Shown in pieces: positions 10,844 through 21,166 of a DNA stretch of 64,000 bases. Location: NCBI GenBank assembly GCA_022843465.1, contig JALHNO010000006.1:1-64000 (forward strand), in the 5' to 3' direction. A model generated the notes under the pieces. It did no database searches and had not been told where the DNA came from. It was given only the letters and a program-made list of their open reading frames with translations. Positions within the stretch are counted from its first letter, which is position 1. Every line of letters starts with the position of its first letter. Source of the DNA: Pseudomonadota bacterium. GTDB taxonomy: Bacteria > Pseudomonadota > Gammaproteobacteria > Xanthomonadales > Ahniellaceae. The translations under genes were made by a program, and so were the position numbers.

Positions 10844-12172
10844 ATGACCCTCTACACAGCAGACCATCTCTGGACACCGGAGGGATTCGTTTCCGGGCAG
10901 CGTGCCTCAACATCTACCGATGACGCCGCAGAGCGTGTACGCCTTGGCAGTGTCGCGCTGCCCGGAATCGTCAATGCGCACTCGCATGCATTCCAGCGTG
11001 CGATGGCCGGATTGGCCGAGTACCAGACCGATCCCAGCGACAACTTCTGGACCTGGCGCGAAACCATGTATCGCTTTGCCGGTCTGGTCGAGCCGGAGGA
11101 TCTCTACGCCATCGCCGCCCAGCTCTATGTCGAAATGCTGGAAGCAGGCTATACCCGGGTCTGCGAATTCCACTATCTGCATCATCAGACCGGTGGTCGC
11201 CCCTATGCCGATCCTGCCGCCATGTCGCAGGCCGTGCTGGCGGCCGCGCGCGACACCGGTATTGCGATCACCCTGCTGCCCGTGCTGTATATGGCGGGTG
11301 GCTTTGATGGCCGCGCGCTGAGCCAACGCCAGCAACGGTTTTCGCACAGTGTCGATTCGTTTCTGCAACTGCTGTCGCGGCTGCGCGCGCACGAGGATCC
11401 GCAGTGCACGATCGGCATCGCCCTGCATTCCTTGCGGGCGGTGCCGCCAGCCGCGCTTGCCGAGGTGCTCGCGGCGGAGGCTGGCCATGCCCGGCCAATC
11501 CATATCCACATCGCCGAACAGATGCCTGAGGTTTCCGAGTGCCTGACTCTGCGTGGTCAGCGACCGGTCGCCTGGCTGCTCGACCATGCTACGGTCGATG
11601 CGCGCTGGTCACTGGTTCATGCCACGCATATGGACGCCGCCGAGATCGTCGCCAGCGCAAGCTCGGGCGCCACGGTGGCCGTGTGCCCGACGACCGAGGC
11701 CAATCTCGGCGATGGGATATTTCCGCTGCAACCCTATCTCGCCGCCGGTGGCGCAATCTCGATCGGCTCGGACAGTCATGTCTCGATTTCTCCGGTCGAG
11801 GAACTGCGCTGGCTGGAGTATGCGCAACGGCTGCAGGCGATGCGCCGCAACGTCGCGGTGGGCACAGGGCAGGCGCATGTCGGCGCCAACCTGTTCGCCG
11901 CGATTCAGCATGGTGGGCAGAAATCCGCGCACGGAAACACGGCCATGCCAGCAGAAGCCGACTTCATCGCGCTTGACGACGCGCATCCTCTGCTGTGTGC
12001 GCGTCTACCCGAACAGATTCTCGATGCCTGGGTGTTTTCCGGCAACCGGCCCTTGGTGCGCGATGTCATGGCCGGTGGCCGCTGGATCGTCCGTGACGGC
12101 ATGCATCCCAGGCGTGAAAAGGTCGCAGAGGATTACCGCCGTGTCCTGGCAAAGCTGCTTGCGCAGATGTGA
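10844..12172 (+). CDS. hutF: Formimidoylglutamate deiminase HutF
   Basis: A 442-residue amidohydrolase that turns N-formimidoyl-L-glutamate into N-formyl-L-glutamate and ammonia, the branch used by pseudomonads and xanthomonads in place of direct HutG cleavage. Visible motifs are GIVNAHSHAFQRAMAG near residue 45 (metal His pair), HIHIAEQ (metal His), HATHMD and SIGSDSHVS (metal Asp). Its presence with hutI and hutU implies the five-step pathway. hutH and the formylglutamate hydrolase are not in this window. The start is the ATG before TLYTADHLWTPEG. Confidence 0.92.
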   Translation: MTLYTADHLWTPEGFVSGQRASTSTDDAAERVRLGSVALPGIVNAHSHAFQRAMAGLAEYQTDPSDNFWTWRETMYRFAGLVEPEDLYAIAAQLYVEMLEAGYTRVCEFHYLHHQTGGRPYADPAAMSQAVLAAARDTGIAITLLPVLYMAGGFDGRALSQRQQRFSHSVDSFLQLLSRLRAHEDPQCTIGIALHSLRAVPPAALAEVLAAEAGHARPIHIHIAEQMPEVSECLTLRGQRPVAWLLDHATVDARWSLVHATHMDAAEIVASASSGATVAVCPTTEANLGDGIFPLQPYLAAGGAISIGSDSHVSISPVEELRWLEYAQRLQAMRRNVAVGTGQAHVGANLFAAIQHGGQKSAHGNTAMPAEADFIALDDAHPLLCARLPEQILDAWVFSGNRPLVRDVMAGGRWIVRDGMHPRREKVAEDYRRVLAKLLAQM

Positions 12173-12209
12173 GCAGTGCGCGATTCCGTTGCTGCGCAGT
12201 CACCGCGAA

Positions 12210-12701
12210 TCAGGCCGCGATCCGCGACTCGTGCTCCAGCAGCCAGCGCTTGCGCTCGATACCACCGCCGAAGCCGGTCAGGCTGCCATTGGCACCGATC
12301 ACGCGATGACAGGGCACGATGATCGGTATCGGATTGCGGCCATTGGCGAGCCCGACTGCGCGCATTGCCTTGGGGTTCTCGATGCGTCGTGCCAGTTCGG
12401 CATAGCTGATCGTGCCGGCATAGGGAATGCGCCGCAGCTCTCCCCATACCCTGCGCTGGAATTCGGTGCCGGTGGCATCGAGGTCGAGCTCGAAGTGCTG
12501 ACGCGCGCCGGCAAAATAGGCGTCCAGCTGATCGCGGACCGGGCGCAGGCGCTGGCCATCCTGCCGCCAGATTCCCCTTCGCACATGCGGGTGGCGTTCC
12601 TCGGCGAAGCCGACATGCACCAGGGCGCCGGCGCGCTGGGCAATCAGCAGGCTGCCGATCGGTGTCGGCATGCTGTCGTACCAGGTGATTTCATCGGTCA
12701 T
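12210..12701 (-). CDS. ogt: Methylated-DNA--protein-cysteine methyltransferase
   Basis: A 163-residue suicide alkyltransferase that moves methyl groups from O6-methylguanine to its own cysteine. The active-site motif PCHRV puts the acceptor Cys at residue 131; the helix-turn-helix with the arginine finger (NPKAMRAVGLANGRNP) precedes it. It starts 11 bases inside the end of the upstream Ada-AlkA fusion gene, so translation is probably coupled. Together they supply direct reversal and base excision of alkylation damage. Confidence 0.94.
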   Translation of the reverse strand: MTDEITWYDSMPTPIGSLLIAQRAGALVHVGFAEERHPHVRRGIWRQDGQRLRPVRDQLDAYFAGARQHFELDLDATGTEFQRRVWGELRRIPYAGTISYAELARRIENPKAMRAVGLANGRNPIPIIVPCHRVIGANGSLTGFGGGIERKRWLLEHESRIAA

Positions 12702-14163
12702 TGTGCTTGCTCGCTTGTTGCCAGAGTTGGATGACGGCGTAGCCGCGCCAGGGTCGCCAGACCTCGGCGCGGGCGCGCAATGCTTTTTCGGTCAGCGCGC
12801 TATCGCCGATTGCTGCCTGCCTGCGCAGGATCAGATCGCCGGCCGGGAAGGCGTCTGGATGCGAGAGCGCGCGCAGTGCGATGTAATGCGCGGTCCAGTC
12901 GCCGATGCCGGGCAGTGCCGTGGCGCTGGCGACAAAGTGTTCGAGGGACTGGTCGGTAGCGAAGTGCAATCTGCCCTCGGCAACCGCGCGTGCCAGCGCG
13001 CGCAATGTCTGGGCGCGACTGCGGATGATGCCGATCGACTCGAGATCGGCATCGGCCAGTTGCTCCGGCGTCGGAAAACGCGCAATCATCGCGGCGTTGG
13101 CGAGACTGACCGATTCGCCAAAGCGCGCCACCAGCCGGCGCGCGAACGTCGTGGTTGCGGCTACCGAGATCTGCTGGCCAAGTACCGCGCGGATCGCCAC
13201 TTCAAATCCATCATAGCCGCCGGGAATGCGCAGGCCCGGATTGAAGGCGCGCTTGCCGGCGAACAGGGCATCGGCCCTCAGCACCCCGGTGACGCTGGCC
13301 GGGTCGGCATCGAGATCGAACATGCGACGGATTCGACGCACGCAGTCATGCAGGTCGACGGCGTCGACATTGTGCGCGGTCACGCGCAGGGCATGTTCGC
13401 CGGGATACTGCGCGACTTCGATCCAGGCTTCCCCACCTGATCGTGCCCAGCGTCGCCGGTAACAGCCGTGGGTCACGTCCTCGAGGTCAGGGATTGTGCG
13501 ACCCGCCAGAAATCCCAGGCTGGCGGCGAAATCAAACGGCGGCCGATACGCCAGCTTCAGTTGCAGGCGATCATTGCGCTGAACGGCATCACTTCCGGCG
13601 CGCAGCCGGCTCGGCGGCATCCGGTAGGCATCCTGGAACGCGGCGTTGAACCGGCGCAGGCTGCCAAAGCCCGAAGCCAACGCAATATCGATCATCGAAA
13701 GCGATGTCTCGGAGAGCAACTGCTTGGCAAACAGCAGGCGCTGGGTGGTCGCGACGGCAACCGGCGAGGCACCGAACTGCTGATCGAACAATCGCCGCAG
13801 TTGACGCGCGCCGATTCCGAGTCGCGCCGATACGGCCTCGACGCCGCCTTCCTGCAGTACGCCTTCGTTGATCGCGCGCAATGCCCGCGCCACATGGTCA
13901 TCGGCGCGACGCCAACTCGCGCTGCCCGGCGCCAGTTCCGGCCGGCAGCGCAGGCAGGGGCGAAACCCGGCGGCCTCGGCAGCAGCGGCATTGGCGAAGT
14001 AGCGGATATTGCCGGGCTTCGGTGCCGGTGCCGGACAGACCGGGCGGCAGTAGATGCGGGTACTGGTGACCGCCGTAAAGAACAGACCGTCGAAACGCGG
14101 ATCGCGCGAGCGCCGTGCCTGATCGCAGATGCGGCTGTCGGGTAGGGGTTGCGGCGTGTTCAT
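12691..14163 (-). CDS. Ada regulatory domain - AraC HTH - AlkA glycosylase fusion
   Basis: A 490-residue three-part protein. Residues 1-80 are the Ada zinc domain with Cys39, Cys43, Cys70 and Cys73 in the positions of Ada's four ligands, including the methyl acceptor. Residues about 90-185 form an AraC-type double helix-turn-helix. From about 195 to the end is an AlkA 3-methyladenine DNA glycosylase with the helix-hairpin-helix [15 protein letters not shown] and the catalytic Asp in FPAGDLIL. Methylation of the Ada part probably makes it an activator of its own operon with ogt. The pair sits between hutF and hutU. The start chosen (MNTPQPLPD) is close to the zinc domain; longer starts add unconserved residues. 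Confidence 0.9.
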   Translation of the reverse strand: MNTPQPLPDSRICDQARRSRDPRFDGLFFTAVTSTRIYCRPVCPAPAPKPGNIRYFANAAAAEAAGFRPCLRCRPELAPGSASWRRADDHVARALRAINEGVLQEGGVEAVSARLGIGARQLRRLFDQQFGASPVAVATTQRLLFAKQLLSETSLSMIDIALASGFGSLRRFNAAFQDAYRMPPSRLRAGSDAVQRNDRLQLKLAYRPPFDFAASLGFLAGRTIPDLEDVTHGCYRRRWARSGGEAWIEVAQYPGEHALRVTAHNVDAVDLHDCVRRIRRMFDLDADPASVTGVLRADALFAGKRAFNPGLRIPGGYDGFEVAIRAVLGQQISVAATTTFARRLVARFGESVSLANAAMIARFPTPEQLADADLESIGIIRSRAQTLRALARAVAEGRLHFATDQSLEHFVASATALPGIGDWTAHYIALRALSHPDAFPAGDLILRRQAAIGDSALTEKALRARAEVWRPWRGYAVIQLWQQASKHNDR

Positions 14164-14353
14164 GGCGCGAATCTTGGCATGCAGGCCTGGCCGATGCTCG
14201 CCGTTTTCGGACATCAATGCCCTGCATCGACGGCCGCAGAATGGCCGCCGCCGCGGCAGCGGGAACACACGGCAAGCCGTGTTCCGCGCGCGCATCGTGG
14301 CCGGGCCCCGACAATGCGATAATCATCGCCTTCCGTTGCCACCGGCCCACGAC

Positions 14354-16027
14354 ATGAATGCTTCGAATGCCCGTTCCGATGCCACCCGCGTGATTCGCGC
14401 ACCGCGCGGCAGCCAGCTCAGTTGCAAGAGCTGGCTCAGCGAAGCGGCCTATCGGATGATCCAGAACAACCTCGATCCCGAGGTCGCCGAGAATCCCGCC
14501 GAGCTGGTGGTCTATGGCGGTATTGGTCGCGCTGCGCGCGACTGGCAAAGTTATGACGCCATCCTGCGCTCGCTGCGCGAACTCGAGGACGACCAGACGC
14601 TGTTGATCCAGTCCGGAAAGCCGGTCGGCATTTTCCCCACGCATGCCGATGCACCGCGGGTGCTGCTGGCGAATTCCAATCTGGTGCCGGCGTGGTCGAC
14701 CTGGGAACACTTCCACGAACTCGATCGCAAGGGTTTGATGATGTATGGCCAGATGACCGCGGGCAGCTGGATCTACATCGGCTCGCAGGGCATCGTGCAG
14801 GGAACCTATGAGACCTTTGTCGAGATGGGTCGTCAGCACTACAACGGCAATCTCGTCGGACGCTGGATTCTGACCGCCGGGCTCGGTGGCATGGGCGGCG
14901 CGCAGCCGCTGGCGGCTTCATTGGCGGGTGCCTGCTCATTGAATATCGAATGTCAGCAGTCGCGCATCGATATGCGCCTGCGCACCCGCTATGTCGACGA
15001 ACAGGCGGCCGATCTGGATGACGCGCTGGCGCGTATCGCGCGCTACACCGCCGAAGGCAAGGCGATCTCGATCGCATTGCTCGGCAATGCGGCCGAAATT
15101 CTGCCGGAAATGGTTCGCCGTGGCGTGCGCCCGGATGCAGTGACCGACCAGACTTCCGCGCACGATCCGGTCAATGGCTACTTGCCTGCTGGCTGGTCGA
15201 TCGAGCAATGGCTGGAGCGCCGTCTGAGCAATCCCGAAGGCACCCGCGATGCCGCCAAGCAATCGATGCGCGTGCATGTAGAGGCGATGCTGGCGTTCCA
15301 GCGCATGGGAGTACCGACTTTCGACTATGGCAACAATATCCGTCAGATGGCCAAGGATGAAGGCTGCGCCGATGCTTTCGCGTTTCCTGGTTTCGTACCC
15401 GCCTATGTGCGGCCGTTGTTCTGCCGCGGCATCGGTCCGTTCCGCTGGGTGGCCTTGAGCGGCGATCCGGAAGACATCTACCGCACCGATGCCAAGGTCA
15501 AGGAACTGATTCCAGACAATCCGCATCTGCACCGCTGGCTCGACATGGCGCGCGAACGCATCAGTTTTCAGGGTCTGCCGGCACGCATCTGCTGGGTCGG
15601 TCTGGGCGACCGCCATCGTCTCGCGCTGGCGTTCAATGAGATGGTGCGCACCGGTGAAGTCTCAGCGCCGATCGTGATCGGTCGCGACCATCTGGACAGT
15701 GGTTCGGTGGCCTCGCCCAATCGCGAGACCGAGGCCATGCAGGACGGCAGTGACGCGGTTTCCGATTGGCCGCTGCTGAACGCGATGCTGAATGTTGCGG
15801 GTGGCGCCACCTGGGTCTCGCTGCATCATGGCGGCGGAGTCGGCATGGGTTACAGCCAGCACAGTGGCGTGGTGATTGTCTGCGATGGCACGGCAGCAGC
15901 TGATCGGCGTCTGGCGCGCGTACTGTGGAACGATCCGGGTACCGGGGTGATGCGCCACGCCGATGCCGGCTACGAGATTGCGCGGACCTGTGCCCGCGAG
16001 CAGGGGCTGAAGTTGCCGATGCTCTGA
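14354..16027 (+). CDS. hutU: Urocanate hydratase HutU
   Basis: A 557-residue urocanase, the same length as the Pseudomonas putida enzyme; it hydrates urocanate to imidazolonepropionate using tightly bound NAD+ as electrophile. The N-terminal [13 protein letters not shown], the NAD-binding [30 protein letters not shown] and the C-terminal [15 protein letters not shown] motifs are all present, as is the conserved Cys in [11 protein letters not shown]. It is read divergently from the Ada-AlkA gene. It supplies the substrate for hutI, 4 kb upstream. Confidence 0.96.
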   Translation: MNASNARSDATRVIRAPRGSQLSCKSWLSEAAYRMIQNNLDPEVAENPAELVVYGGIGRAARDWQSYDAILRSLRELEDDQTLLIQSGKPVGIFPTHADAPRVLLANSNLVPAWSTWEHFHELDRKGLMMYGQMTAGSWIYIGSQGIVQGTYETFVEMGRQHYNGNLVGRWILTAGLGGMGGAQPLAASLAGACSLNIECQQSRIDMRLRTRYVDEQAADLDDALARIARYTAEGKAISIALLGNAAEILPEMVRRGVRPDAVTDQTSAHDPVNGYLPAGWSIEQWLERRLSNPEGTRDAAKQSMRVHVEAMLAFQRMGVPTFDYGNNIRQMAKDEGCADAFAFPGFVPAYVRPLFCRGIGPFRWVALSGDPEDIYRTDAKVKELIPDNPHLHRWLDMARERISFQGLPARICWVGLGDRHRLALAFNEMVRTGEVSAPIVIGRDHLDSGSVASPNRETEAMQDGSDAVSDWPLLNAMLNVAGGATWVSLHHGGGVGMGYSQHSGVVIVCDGTAAADRRLARVLWNDPGTGVMRHADAGYEIARTCAREQGLKLPML

Positions 16028-16060
16028 GGTCGCGTTGCTGCGGCGGTCAACCGATTCAGC

Positions 16061-16975
16061 TCAACGGGCGCTGGTGGTCGGTGCGCGGCGCAGCGCCAGC
16101 AGCGGATGCACGAACACCGCCGCTAGAATGATGGTGACGCCAAGGTAGAACTGCACGCTCAACTCGCGCTGCTCACCGAGCAACAGAGCGGCAAGTGCAA
16201 TCGCATACACCGGCTCGAGATTGATGGCGAGCTGGGCGCTGAAAGCGCTCATATGGCGCAGCGCGATCAGCGACAGGGTGAATGGCAGCAGGGTGCAGGC
16301 GATCGCCAGCACCAGCAGATAGATCAGGTCATGGCTGCCGGGTAGCACATACAAGGTGCCGGCGAATGCCGGAAATATCTGCGGCATCAGCGGTGCCAGC
16401 AGGCTCAGCGCCAGCGTGCCGGCGCCGAGTTCGATCGCGGTGACCGCGAGCGGATCGGCGCGCTCGACCAGTCGCTTGTTGAGCGAGGAGAACACGGCAA
16501 CAAATGCTGCCGACAAGGCGCCGATCAGGATGCCGAGACGCATCTCCGGCACGACACCACCGACCACAAGGGCGACCCCGGGCAATACCAGGATGCCGAG
16601 CGCCAGATCACCCCGCGAGAAGCGGCTGCGCGCCAGCCAGGGCTCGACCACGGCAGTGAAGACCGTGGCCAGGGCCATGCAGGTCGCGGCAACGGACGCA
16701 TTGGCGAGCTTGATCGCACCGTAGAAGGTCAGCCAGTGCAGGGCGACCAGCACGCCGATGCCGGCATACGCCGCAATCAGTCGAATCGGCATCCGGCGCA
16801 GTCCTTGCCAGACCCGCGGTACCAGTGCCAGCGCGGCCACCACCAGCAGCATGCGCCACCAGACCAGGGGCAGGGCCGGTAGTGAGATCAGCTTGCCCAG
16901 GATGGCAGTGAAGCCCCACAGCAGCACGCAGAAATGAATCTGCCATTGTGCGCGTTGTGCGGCCGTCATCGGCAT
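16061..16975 (-). CDS. EamA/DMT-family transporter
   Basis: A 304-residue membrane protein with about ten hydrophobic segments in two EamA repeats, the pattern of drug/metabolite exporters such as RhaT/YdcZ relatives. The second repeat carries the typical LEPVYAIALAALLLGE motif. The start MPMTAAQ has GGAG seven bases upstream, better than an ATG 48 bases earlier. The substrate cannot be read from sequence. It is convergent with hutU and has no operon partner. Confidence 0.82.
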   Translation of the reverse strand: MPMTAAQRAQWQIHFCVLLWGFTAILGKLISLPALPLVWWRMLLVVAALALVPRVWQGLRRMPIRLIAAYAGIGVLVALHWLTFYGAIKLANASVAATCMALATVFTAVVEPWLARSRFSRGDLALGILVLPGVALVVGGVVPEMRLGILIGALSAAFVAVFSSLNKRLVERADPLAVTAIELGAGTLALSLLAPLMPQIFPAFAGTLYVLPGSHDLIYLLVLAIACTLLPFTLSLIALRHMSAFSAQLAINLEPVYAIALAALLLGEQRELSVQFYLGVTIILAAVFVHPLLALRRAPTTSAR

Positions 16976-17269
16976 CGAAGAACTCCGTGGAAGAACGCGC
17001 AGTATCTGCAAGCGCCGGTTCAAGGTCCATGGCGTGGCGCTGACATGCGCTTACCCGGTCCCGGGGCGTAGCGATCGACCCGGGTGTGGCCGCAGGACTT
17101 GGGCATGACAAATGTACGCTGCAAGCGGTCCTGGCCCAGCCTAGACTGAGCAAGTGGACGCCCTTGCGCGTATCCGGCGGGCAGCAAGGCGCGATGCGGG
17201 TCGCCAGCGCCAGCGGTCGGGATGTGCCATCCGACGCACCGATTCCCCCGTATCAATGAGGAGTGTTTC

Positions 17270-19147
17270 ATGTTCAAGTACATCATCGTCCTGGCTGGCC
17301 TGGTGCTGGCCGCGGCTGTTCAGGCACGCGAGGTGCCGGTCGGGGATTTCTTCAAGGATCCCGAATTCACCGACGTGACCCTGTCGCCCAATGGCAAGTA
17401 CCTCGCAGTCACCGTGCCGCTGGGGGATCGCACTACGCTGGCTGTGCTGACCGCCGCTGAAAAGAAGCTGGTCGGCAAGTGGGACTACGGTGTCAACAAG
17501 CACATCAGCAGGGTGCTCTGGGTCAACAACGAGCGTTTTTTCATGTATGTGACCGAGAAGACCGGTCGCTTTGACCAGCGCCAGGGTCTGGCTGATGTCT
17601 ACGCCAGCAATGTCGACGGCACCAGGCGCGCCGACATCCCCAATGGCGGATTCCTCGATGTCGTGGATGTGTTGAAGGACGACGACGAACATATCCTGGT
17701 GCAACGTTCGATCGAGTCGGCCTTCCTGTTCAAGCTCAATGTCTATGACGGCAAGACCCGCACCGTAGCCACGGCGCCGCTGGACCAGGGCGGCTTCGTG
17801 GTCGATCACGAACACAAGGTCCGCTATGCCATCGGCCAGATGAATGATCTGAAGATCAAGACCCTGCGCCGCAATGGCGACGAATGGGAGACCGTGCACG
17901 AGGATGAGATGGGTGGCGGCTTCCGCATGCCGCGCGGCTTTGATCCAAGCAACAAGCTGGTCTACATGGTGGTTTCCGACAAGGGTGAGCCTTCGCGCAC
18001 CCTGCTGGTTGATCCGGAATCGAACAAGTCGACCCTGCTCAGCAAGAACGACAACGTCGAGCCGAACGGCGAGCTGATGAGCAGTGATCGAACCGAACTG
18101 CTGGCCGTGCGCTACATGGACGGTGTGCCGTACTACGATTTCGTCAACAAGCAGCATCCAGAGTCCAAGGCCTATGCCGGACTGATCAATGCATTTCCGA
18201 AGCACGTGATCACCTTCCGTGGCATCAGCGACGATGGTCGCTACATCCTGTTCCGTGCCGCCAGCGCCACCGATCCCGGCTCGTTCTACATGTTCGATCG
18301 CGAGACCGGCCAGGCGCGCTTTCTGCTCTCCAACATGAGCTGGATCAAGCCGGAAGAAATGGCCGACATGCGCCCGATCAAGGTCACCGCGCGCGATGGC
18401 CTGACCCTGCACGGGTACCTGACCATGCCTGCGGACAGCGATGGTCGCGACCTGCCACTGATCCTGCATCCGCATGGCGGACCCCATGGTCCGCGCGACG
18501 AGTGGGGGTTCAACCCGGAAGTCCAGTTCCTGGCCAACCGCGGCTATGCTGTGCTGCAGATCAATTTCCGCGGCTCGGGCGGCTATGGCAATGCCTTTGA
18601 AAAACTTGGCTACCGCAACTGGGGTACCACGATGGTCAATGACATGACCGATGCCGTGGACTGGGCAATCGCCGAGGGTATCGCCGACAAGGATCGCATC
18701 TGCACCTATGGCGCGTCCTATGGCGGTTACGCTGCCCTGCAGACGGTCGTGCGCGAGCCGACCAAATACGCGTGCACGATCGGCTATGTCGGTGTGTACA
18801 GCCTGCCGCTGATGTTCACCGACGGCGACATCCCGGAACGCGAGTCCGGCCGCAAGTTCCTCAAGCGGGTGATGCCGGAGACCCGCGAGGAGCAGGAAGC
18901 GCAGTCCGCGGCCTACAACGTCGACAGGATCAATATCCCGGTGATGCTGGTGCAGGGCGCCAAGGACCGTCGCGTACCGATCTCGCAGTACAAGGCGCTG
19001 TTGAACGCACTGACCAGGGCCGGCAAGCCACCCGAGAAGACCATCGTCGCGCCCAAGGAAGGTCACGGCTTCTACGATTTCAAGAATCAGGTGGATCTGT
19101 ACACCGCCATGGAAGCCTTCCTCGACAAGCACACCGCAAAACGCTGA
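17270..19147 (+). CDS. Exported S9-family prolyl oligopeptidase-like peptidase
   Basis: A 625-residue protein with a signal peptide (cleavage near VQA, residue 19), a seven-bladed propeller-type N-terminal region (about 25-370) and a C-terminal alpha/beta hydrolase domain. The catalytic triad is visible: nucleophile Ser in YGASYGGYAA, Asp in QGAKDRRVP and His in KEGHGFYDF. This fits periplasmic acylaminoacyl/dipeptidyl peptidases common in xanthomonads. A strong GAGGAG lies eight bases upstream of the ATG. It stands alone and ends in a GC-rich hairpin. Confidence 0.9.
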   Translation: MFKYIIVLAGLVLAAAVQAREVPVGDFFKDPEFTDVTLSPNGKYLAVTVPLGDRTTLAVLTAAEKKLVGKWDYGVNKHISRVLWVNNERFFMYVTEKTGRFDQRQGLADVYASNVDGTRRADIPNGGFLDVVDVLKDDDEHILVQRSIESAFLFKLNVYDGKTRTVATAPLDQGGFVVDHEHKVRYAIGQMNDLKIKTLRRNGDEWETVHEDEMGGGFRMPRGFDPSNKLVYMVVSDKGEPSRTLLVDPESNKSTLLSKNDNVEPNGELMSSDRTELLAVRYMDGVPYYDFVNKQHPESKAYAGLINAFPKHVITFRGISDDGRYILFRAASATDPGSFYMFDRETGQARFLLSNMSWIKPEEMADMRPIKVTARDGLTLHGYLTMPADSDGRDLPLILHPHGGPHGPRDEWGFNPEVQFLANRGYAVLQINFRGSGGYGNAFEKLGYRNWGTTMVNDMTDAVDWAIAEGIADKDRICTYGASYGGYAALQTVVREPTKYACTIGYVGVYSLPLMFTDGDIPERESGRKFLKRVMPETREEQEAQSAAYNVDRINIPVMLVQGAKDRRVPISQYKALLNALTRAGKPPEKTIVAPKEGHGFYDFKNQVDLYTAMEAFLDKHTAKR

Positions 19148-19174
19148 GCGGGTCCTGATTCCGTCCGTCGCGAT

Positions 19175-19198
19175 GCGGGGGCGCCACGGCGCCCCCGC
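19175..19198 (+). terminator. GC-rich hairpin after the S9 peptidase gene
   Basis: GCGGGGGCGCC (19175-19185) pairs perfectly with GGCGCCCCCGC (19188-19198). No T-run follows. It lies 28 bases beyond the stop codon and could end or protect the transcript. Confidence 0.45.
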
Positions 19199-19281
19199 TC
19201 AATGTGCGGGTACCCCGGTACTTGCGTTACCTTCGGCGGACCGCGGCAACCGCGGTGCTGGCCATCCAGGGAGCAATGGGC

Positions 19282-19836
19282 ATGTACAAGATATTTCCTG
19301 TGCTGATCCTGGGCCTGTTGCTGGCGGCGCTTGCCGTGGTCGCAGGCCCGGCGGCCGCTGCGGATCAGACTGCGGTCCAGACCCGGTCCGCACAAACACA
19401 GTGGGTGATCCTCGTCCGCCACGCCGAGAAGTCGGCCGAGCCTGCTGGCGATCCGGAACTCACCGAAGCCGGCAAGCGGCGTGCGCAGTCGATCATCGAG
19501 GTCGTCAGGCACTGGGCGGTCGATGCCATCGTCACCACGCAATGGCATCGTACGCGTGCGACGGCGGCGCCGCTGGCAGAGTCACTCGGGATCACACCCA
19601 TGGTGGTCGCGACCGACGATGCCGGCACCGCTGCGCATGCCCGCAAGATTGCCACAGCGGTACGCGCCCTGGACGCGCAGACCGTGCTGGTGGTGGGTCA
19701 CAGCAATACCGTTCCTGCGATCATCGCGGCCCTGGGCGGACCGGTGATTCCGGAGATAGCCGATGATGAGTACGCCAACCTGTTTGTATTGCAGGCCGGC
19801 GACGAGCCCGCCCGCCTGATGCGCGCGCGCTACTAG
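19282..19836 (+). CDS. Exported histidine phosphatase (SixA/phosphoglycerate mutase-like)
   Basis: About 184 residues with an N-terminal hydrophobic segment (signal peptide or anchor, ending near AAA-DQ), followed by the histidine phosphatase RHAEK motif that contains the phospho-accepting His. The second His lies in VVGHSNTVP. Compact size and motifs resemble SixA. Periplasmic location suggests action on small phosphate esters rather than on a cytoplasmic phosphorelay. AGGGAG is eight bases before the chosen ATG and only two before an ATG two codons earlier. Confidence 0.8.
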   Translation: MYKIFPVLILGLLLAALAVVAGPAAAADQTAVQTRSAQTQWVILVRHAEKSAEPAGDPELTEAGKRRAQSIIEVVRHWAVDAIVTTQWHRTRATAAPLAESLGITPMVVATDDAGTAAHARKIATAVRALDAQTVLVVGHSNTVPAIIAALGGPVIPEIADDEYANLFVLQAGDEPARLMRARY

Positions 19837-19871
19837 GCGCGTGATTGCCGGTTGCTGAACGTACTGGCCAT

Positions 19872-20615
19872 TCAGGGCGGAAACGGCTCGCCGCTGCCAG
19901 ACTGGATGCGCGCATTGCATTGCCTGCAGATCAGCGCCGAAGTGCCGGGGTCCTCTTCGGATTCGCGTGTGGTCTGCCATTCGACAAACTCCGGCAGCGA
20001 GTAGTGGCGTCGTGCGCGCGGCGCGTGGATGCTGGCGAAGGTGACGATGCTGTTGGGCGACAGCGCGCTGCAGTAAACCCCCGCGGAACGGATGCCGGCT
20101 TCGACCGGCTGCAGGTGCATGCAGGTCAGCAGCAGGCTCGGGTTGGTCTCGTAGTCGATTTCCGCGTCGCTCGGAAAGTTTCCCTTCAGTGCCTCTGCTG
20201 CCCAGGTATGGCGCGTCGGATGAGCCAGCAATTCCTGGTAGCGCTGCTCCCAGCCTGCGAGCACGGCCGGATCGGAAACCCGCAGCCTTTCCGCCAGCTC
20301 CAGCCAGCGCGACTTCCACGGCTGCGCGCGCAGCCTGCCTACGCCGGAGTGAAGACGGTCGTAGGCGCGTTGCTGCTCGATCAGGGCGCGTTCGCGACCA
20401 TCAATGCGGGACTGCTGCGCCATCGCACGGTCCAGTCGCCACCAGACCAGCAACATCAGCAGGATCGCGAGCAGGGCGGCAACGGTCAGCATGCGGACCT
20501 GGCCAGCGGACTCCACCCCGTATACGACGATGCCGATGTAGGCCACCGCAGCGGCCACCAGCAGGACGCCGGGGCCGAGCAACAGGCGCAACAGTTGCCG
20601 ATGGCGAGGATTCAA
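19872..20615 (-). CDS. Uncharacterised membrane protein
   Basis: A 247-residue protein I do not recognise. Two membrane segments (about residues 12-33 and 42-60) are followed by a charged, probably helical region (about 65-130) and a C-terminal part with Cys residues, including CRQCNA near the end. The topology suggests a short periplasmic turn and a large cytoplasmic domain. It lies upstream of, and on the same strand as, nothing obvious; the YajD-type nuclease gene is 109 bases behind it. Codon use looks native. Confidence 0.6.
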   Translation of the reverse strand: MNPRHRQLLRLLLGPGVLLVAAAVAYIGIVVYGVESAGQVRMLTVAALLAILLMLLVWWRLDRAMAQQSRIDGRERALIEQQRAYDRLHSGVGRLRAQPWKSRWLELAERLRVSDPAVLAGWEQRYQELLAHPTRHTWAAEALKGNFPSDAEIDYETNPSLLLTCMHLQPVEAGIRSAGVYCSALSPNSIVTFASIHAPRARRHYSLPEFVEWQTTRESEEDPGTSALICRQCNARIQSGSGEPFPP

Positions 20616-20724
20616 GCGCTACGCTCCGGTATCGCGACCGGGCAATTGTAAGCCCATCACGGTGCGCAGTGGCAGCGGCTGCCTGCAGTCGCCAGGCTGC
20701 GGCTGCAGGATCGCCGGTACTGGG

Positions 20725-21090
20725 CTACTTGCGCAGTTTCAACAGCGCGGCCAGATCCGCAAAGGGTTTCGAGGTCGCCGCGTCGCTCGCCACGGTCGCG
20801 GTCGCCGAGCCGGCTGCATTGTCGATATAGCGCGAATGCTCATTGTCGTGGCAGTACACGCAGAGCAATTCCCAGTTGCTGCCATCGGCCGGATTGTCAT
20901 CGTGATTGTGATTGCGATGATGGACGGTCAGTTCCTGCAGATTGCTGCGGGTGAATTCGCGCGCGCAGCGTCCGCAGATCCAGGGGTACATCTTCAGCGC
21001 GCGCTCGCGATAGCCGCGATCGCGTTCCTCGCTGTCGCGGCGCGCCGCCGCAACAATGCGGTCGAGCTTGCTGGAATCGGGGGATTTCAT
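20725..21090 (-). CDS. yajD: YajD-like HNH nuclease
   Basis: A 121-residue protein like E. coli YajD, an HNH endonuclease family member of unknown role. The zinc-binding Cys pairs are CGRC and CVYC, with the catalytic His pair in LTVHHRNHNHDDNP and the late NEHSR. The stretch after residue 95 is an Ala/Thr-rich tail not seen in short homologues. It is an isolated gene between two unrelated membrane proteins. Confidence 0.85.
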   Translation of the reverse strand: MKSPDSSKLDRIVAAARRDSEERDRGYRERALKMYPWICGRCAREFTRSNLQELTVHHRNHNHDDNPADGSNWELLCVYCHDNEHSRYIDNAAGSATATVASDAATSKPFADLAALLKLRK

Positions 21091-21166
21091 CGGCGTACTG
21101 CCTGTGATGGCCGGGAGGCAAGCATTCCGCAGTTCCGGGCTGCCGGCAAGTAGGCGAGGGTACGAT

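Noticed and set aside
17141-19132. Open frame of 663 codons opposite the S9 peptidase
   Set aside because: The peptidase on the other strand has signal peptide, catalytic triad and ribosome site; the antisense product has no recognisable domain.
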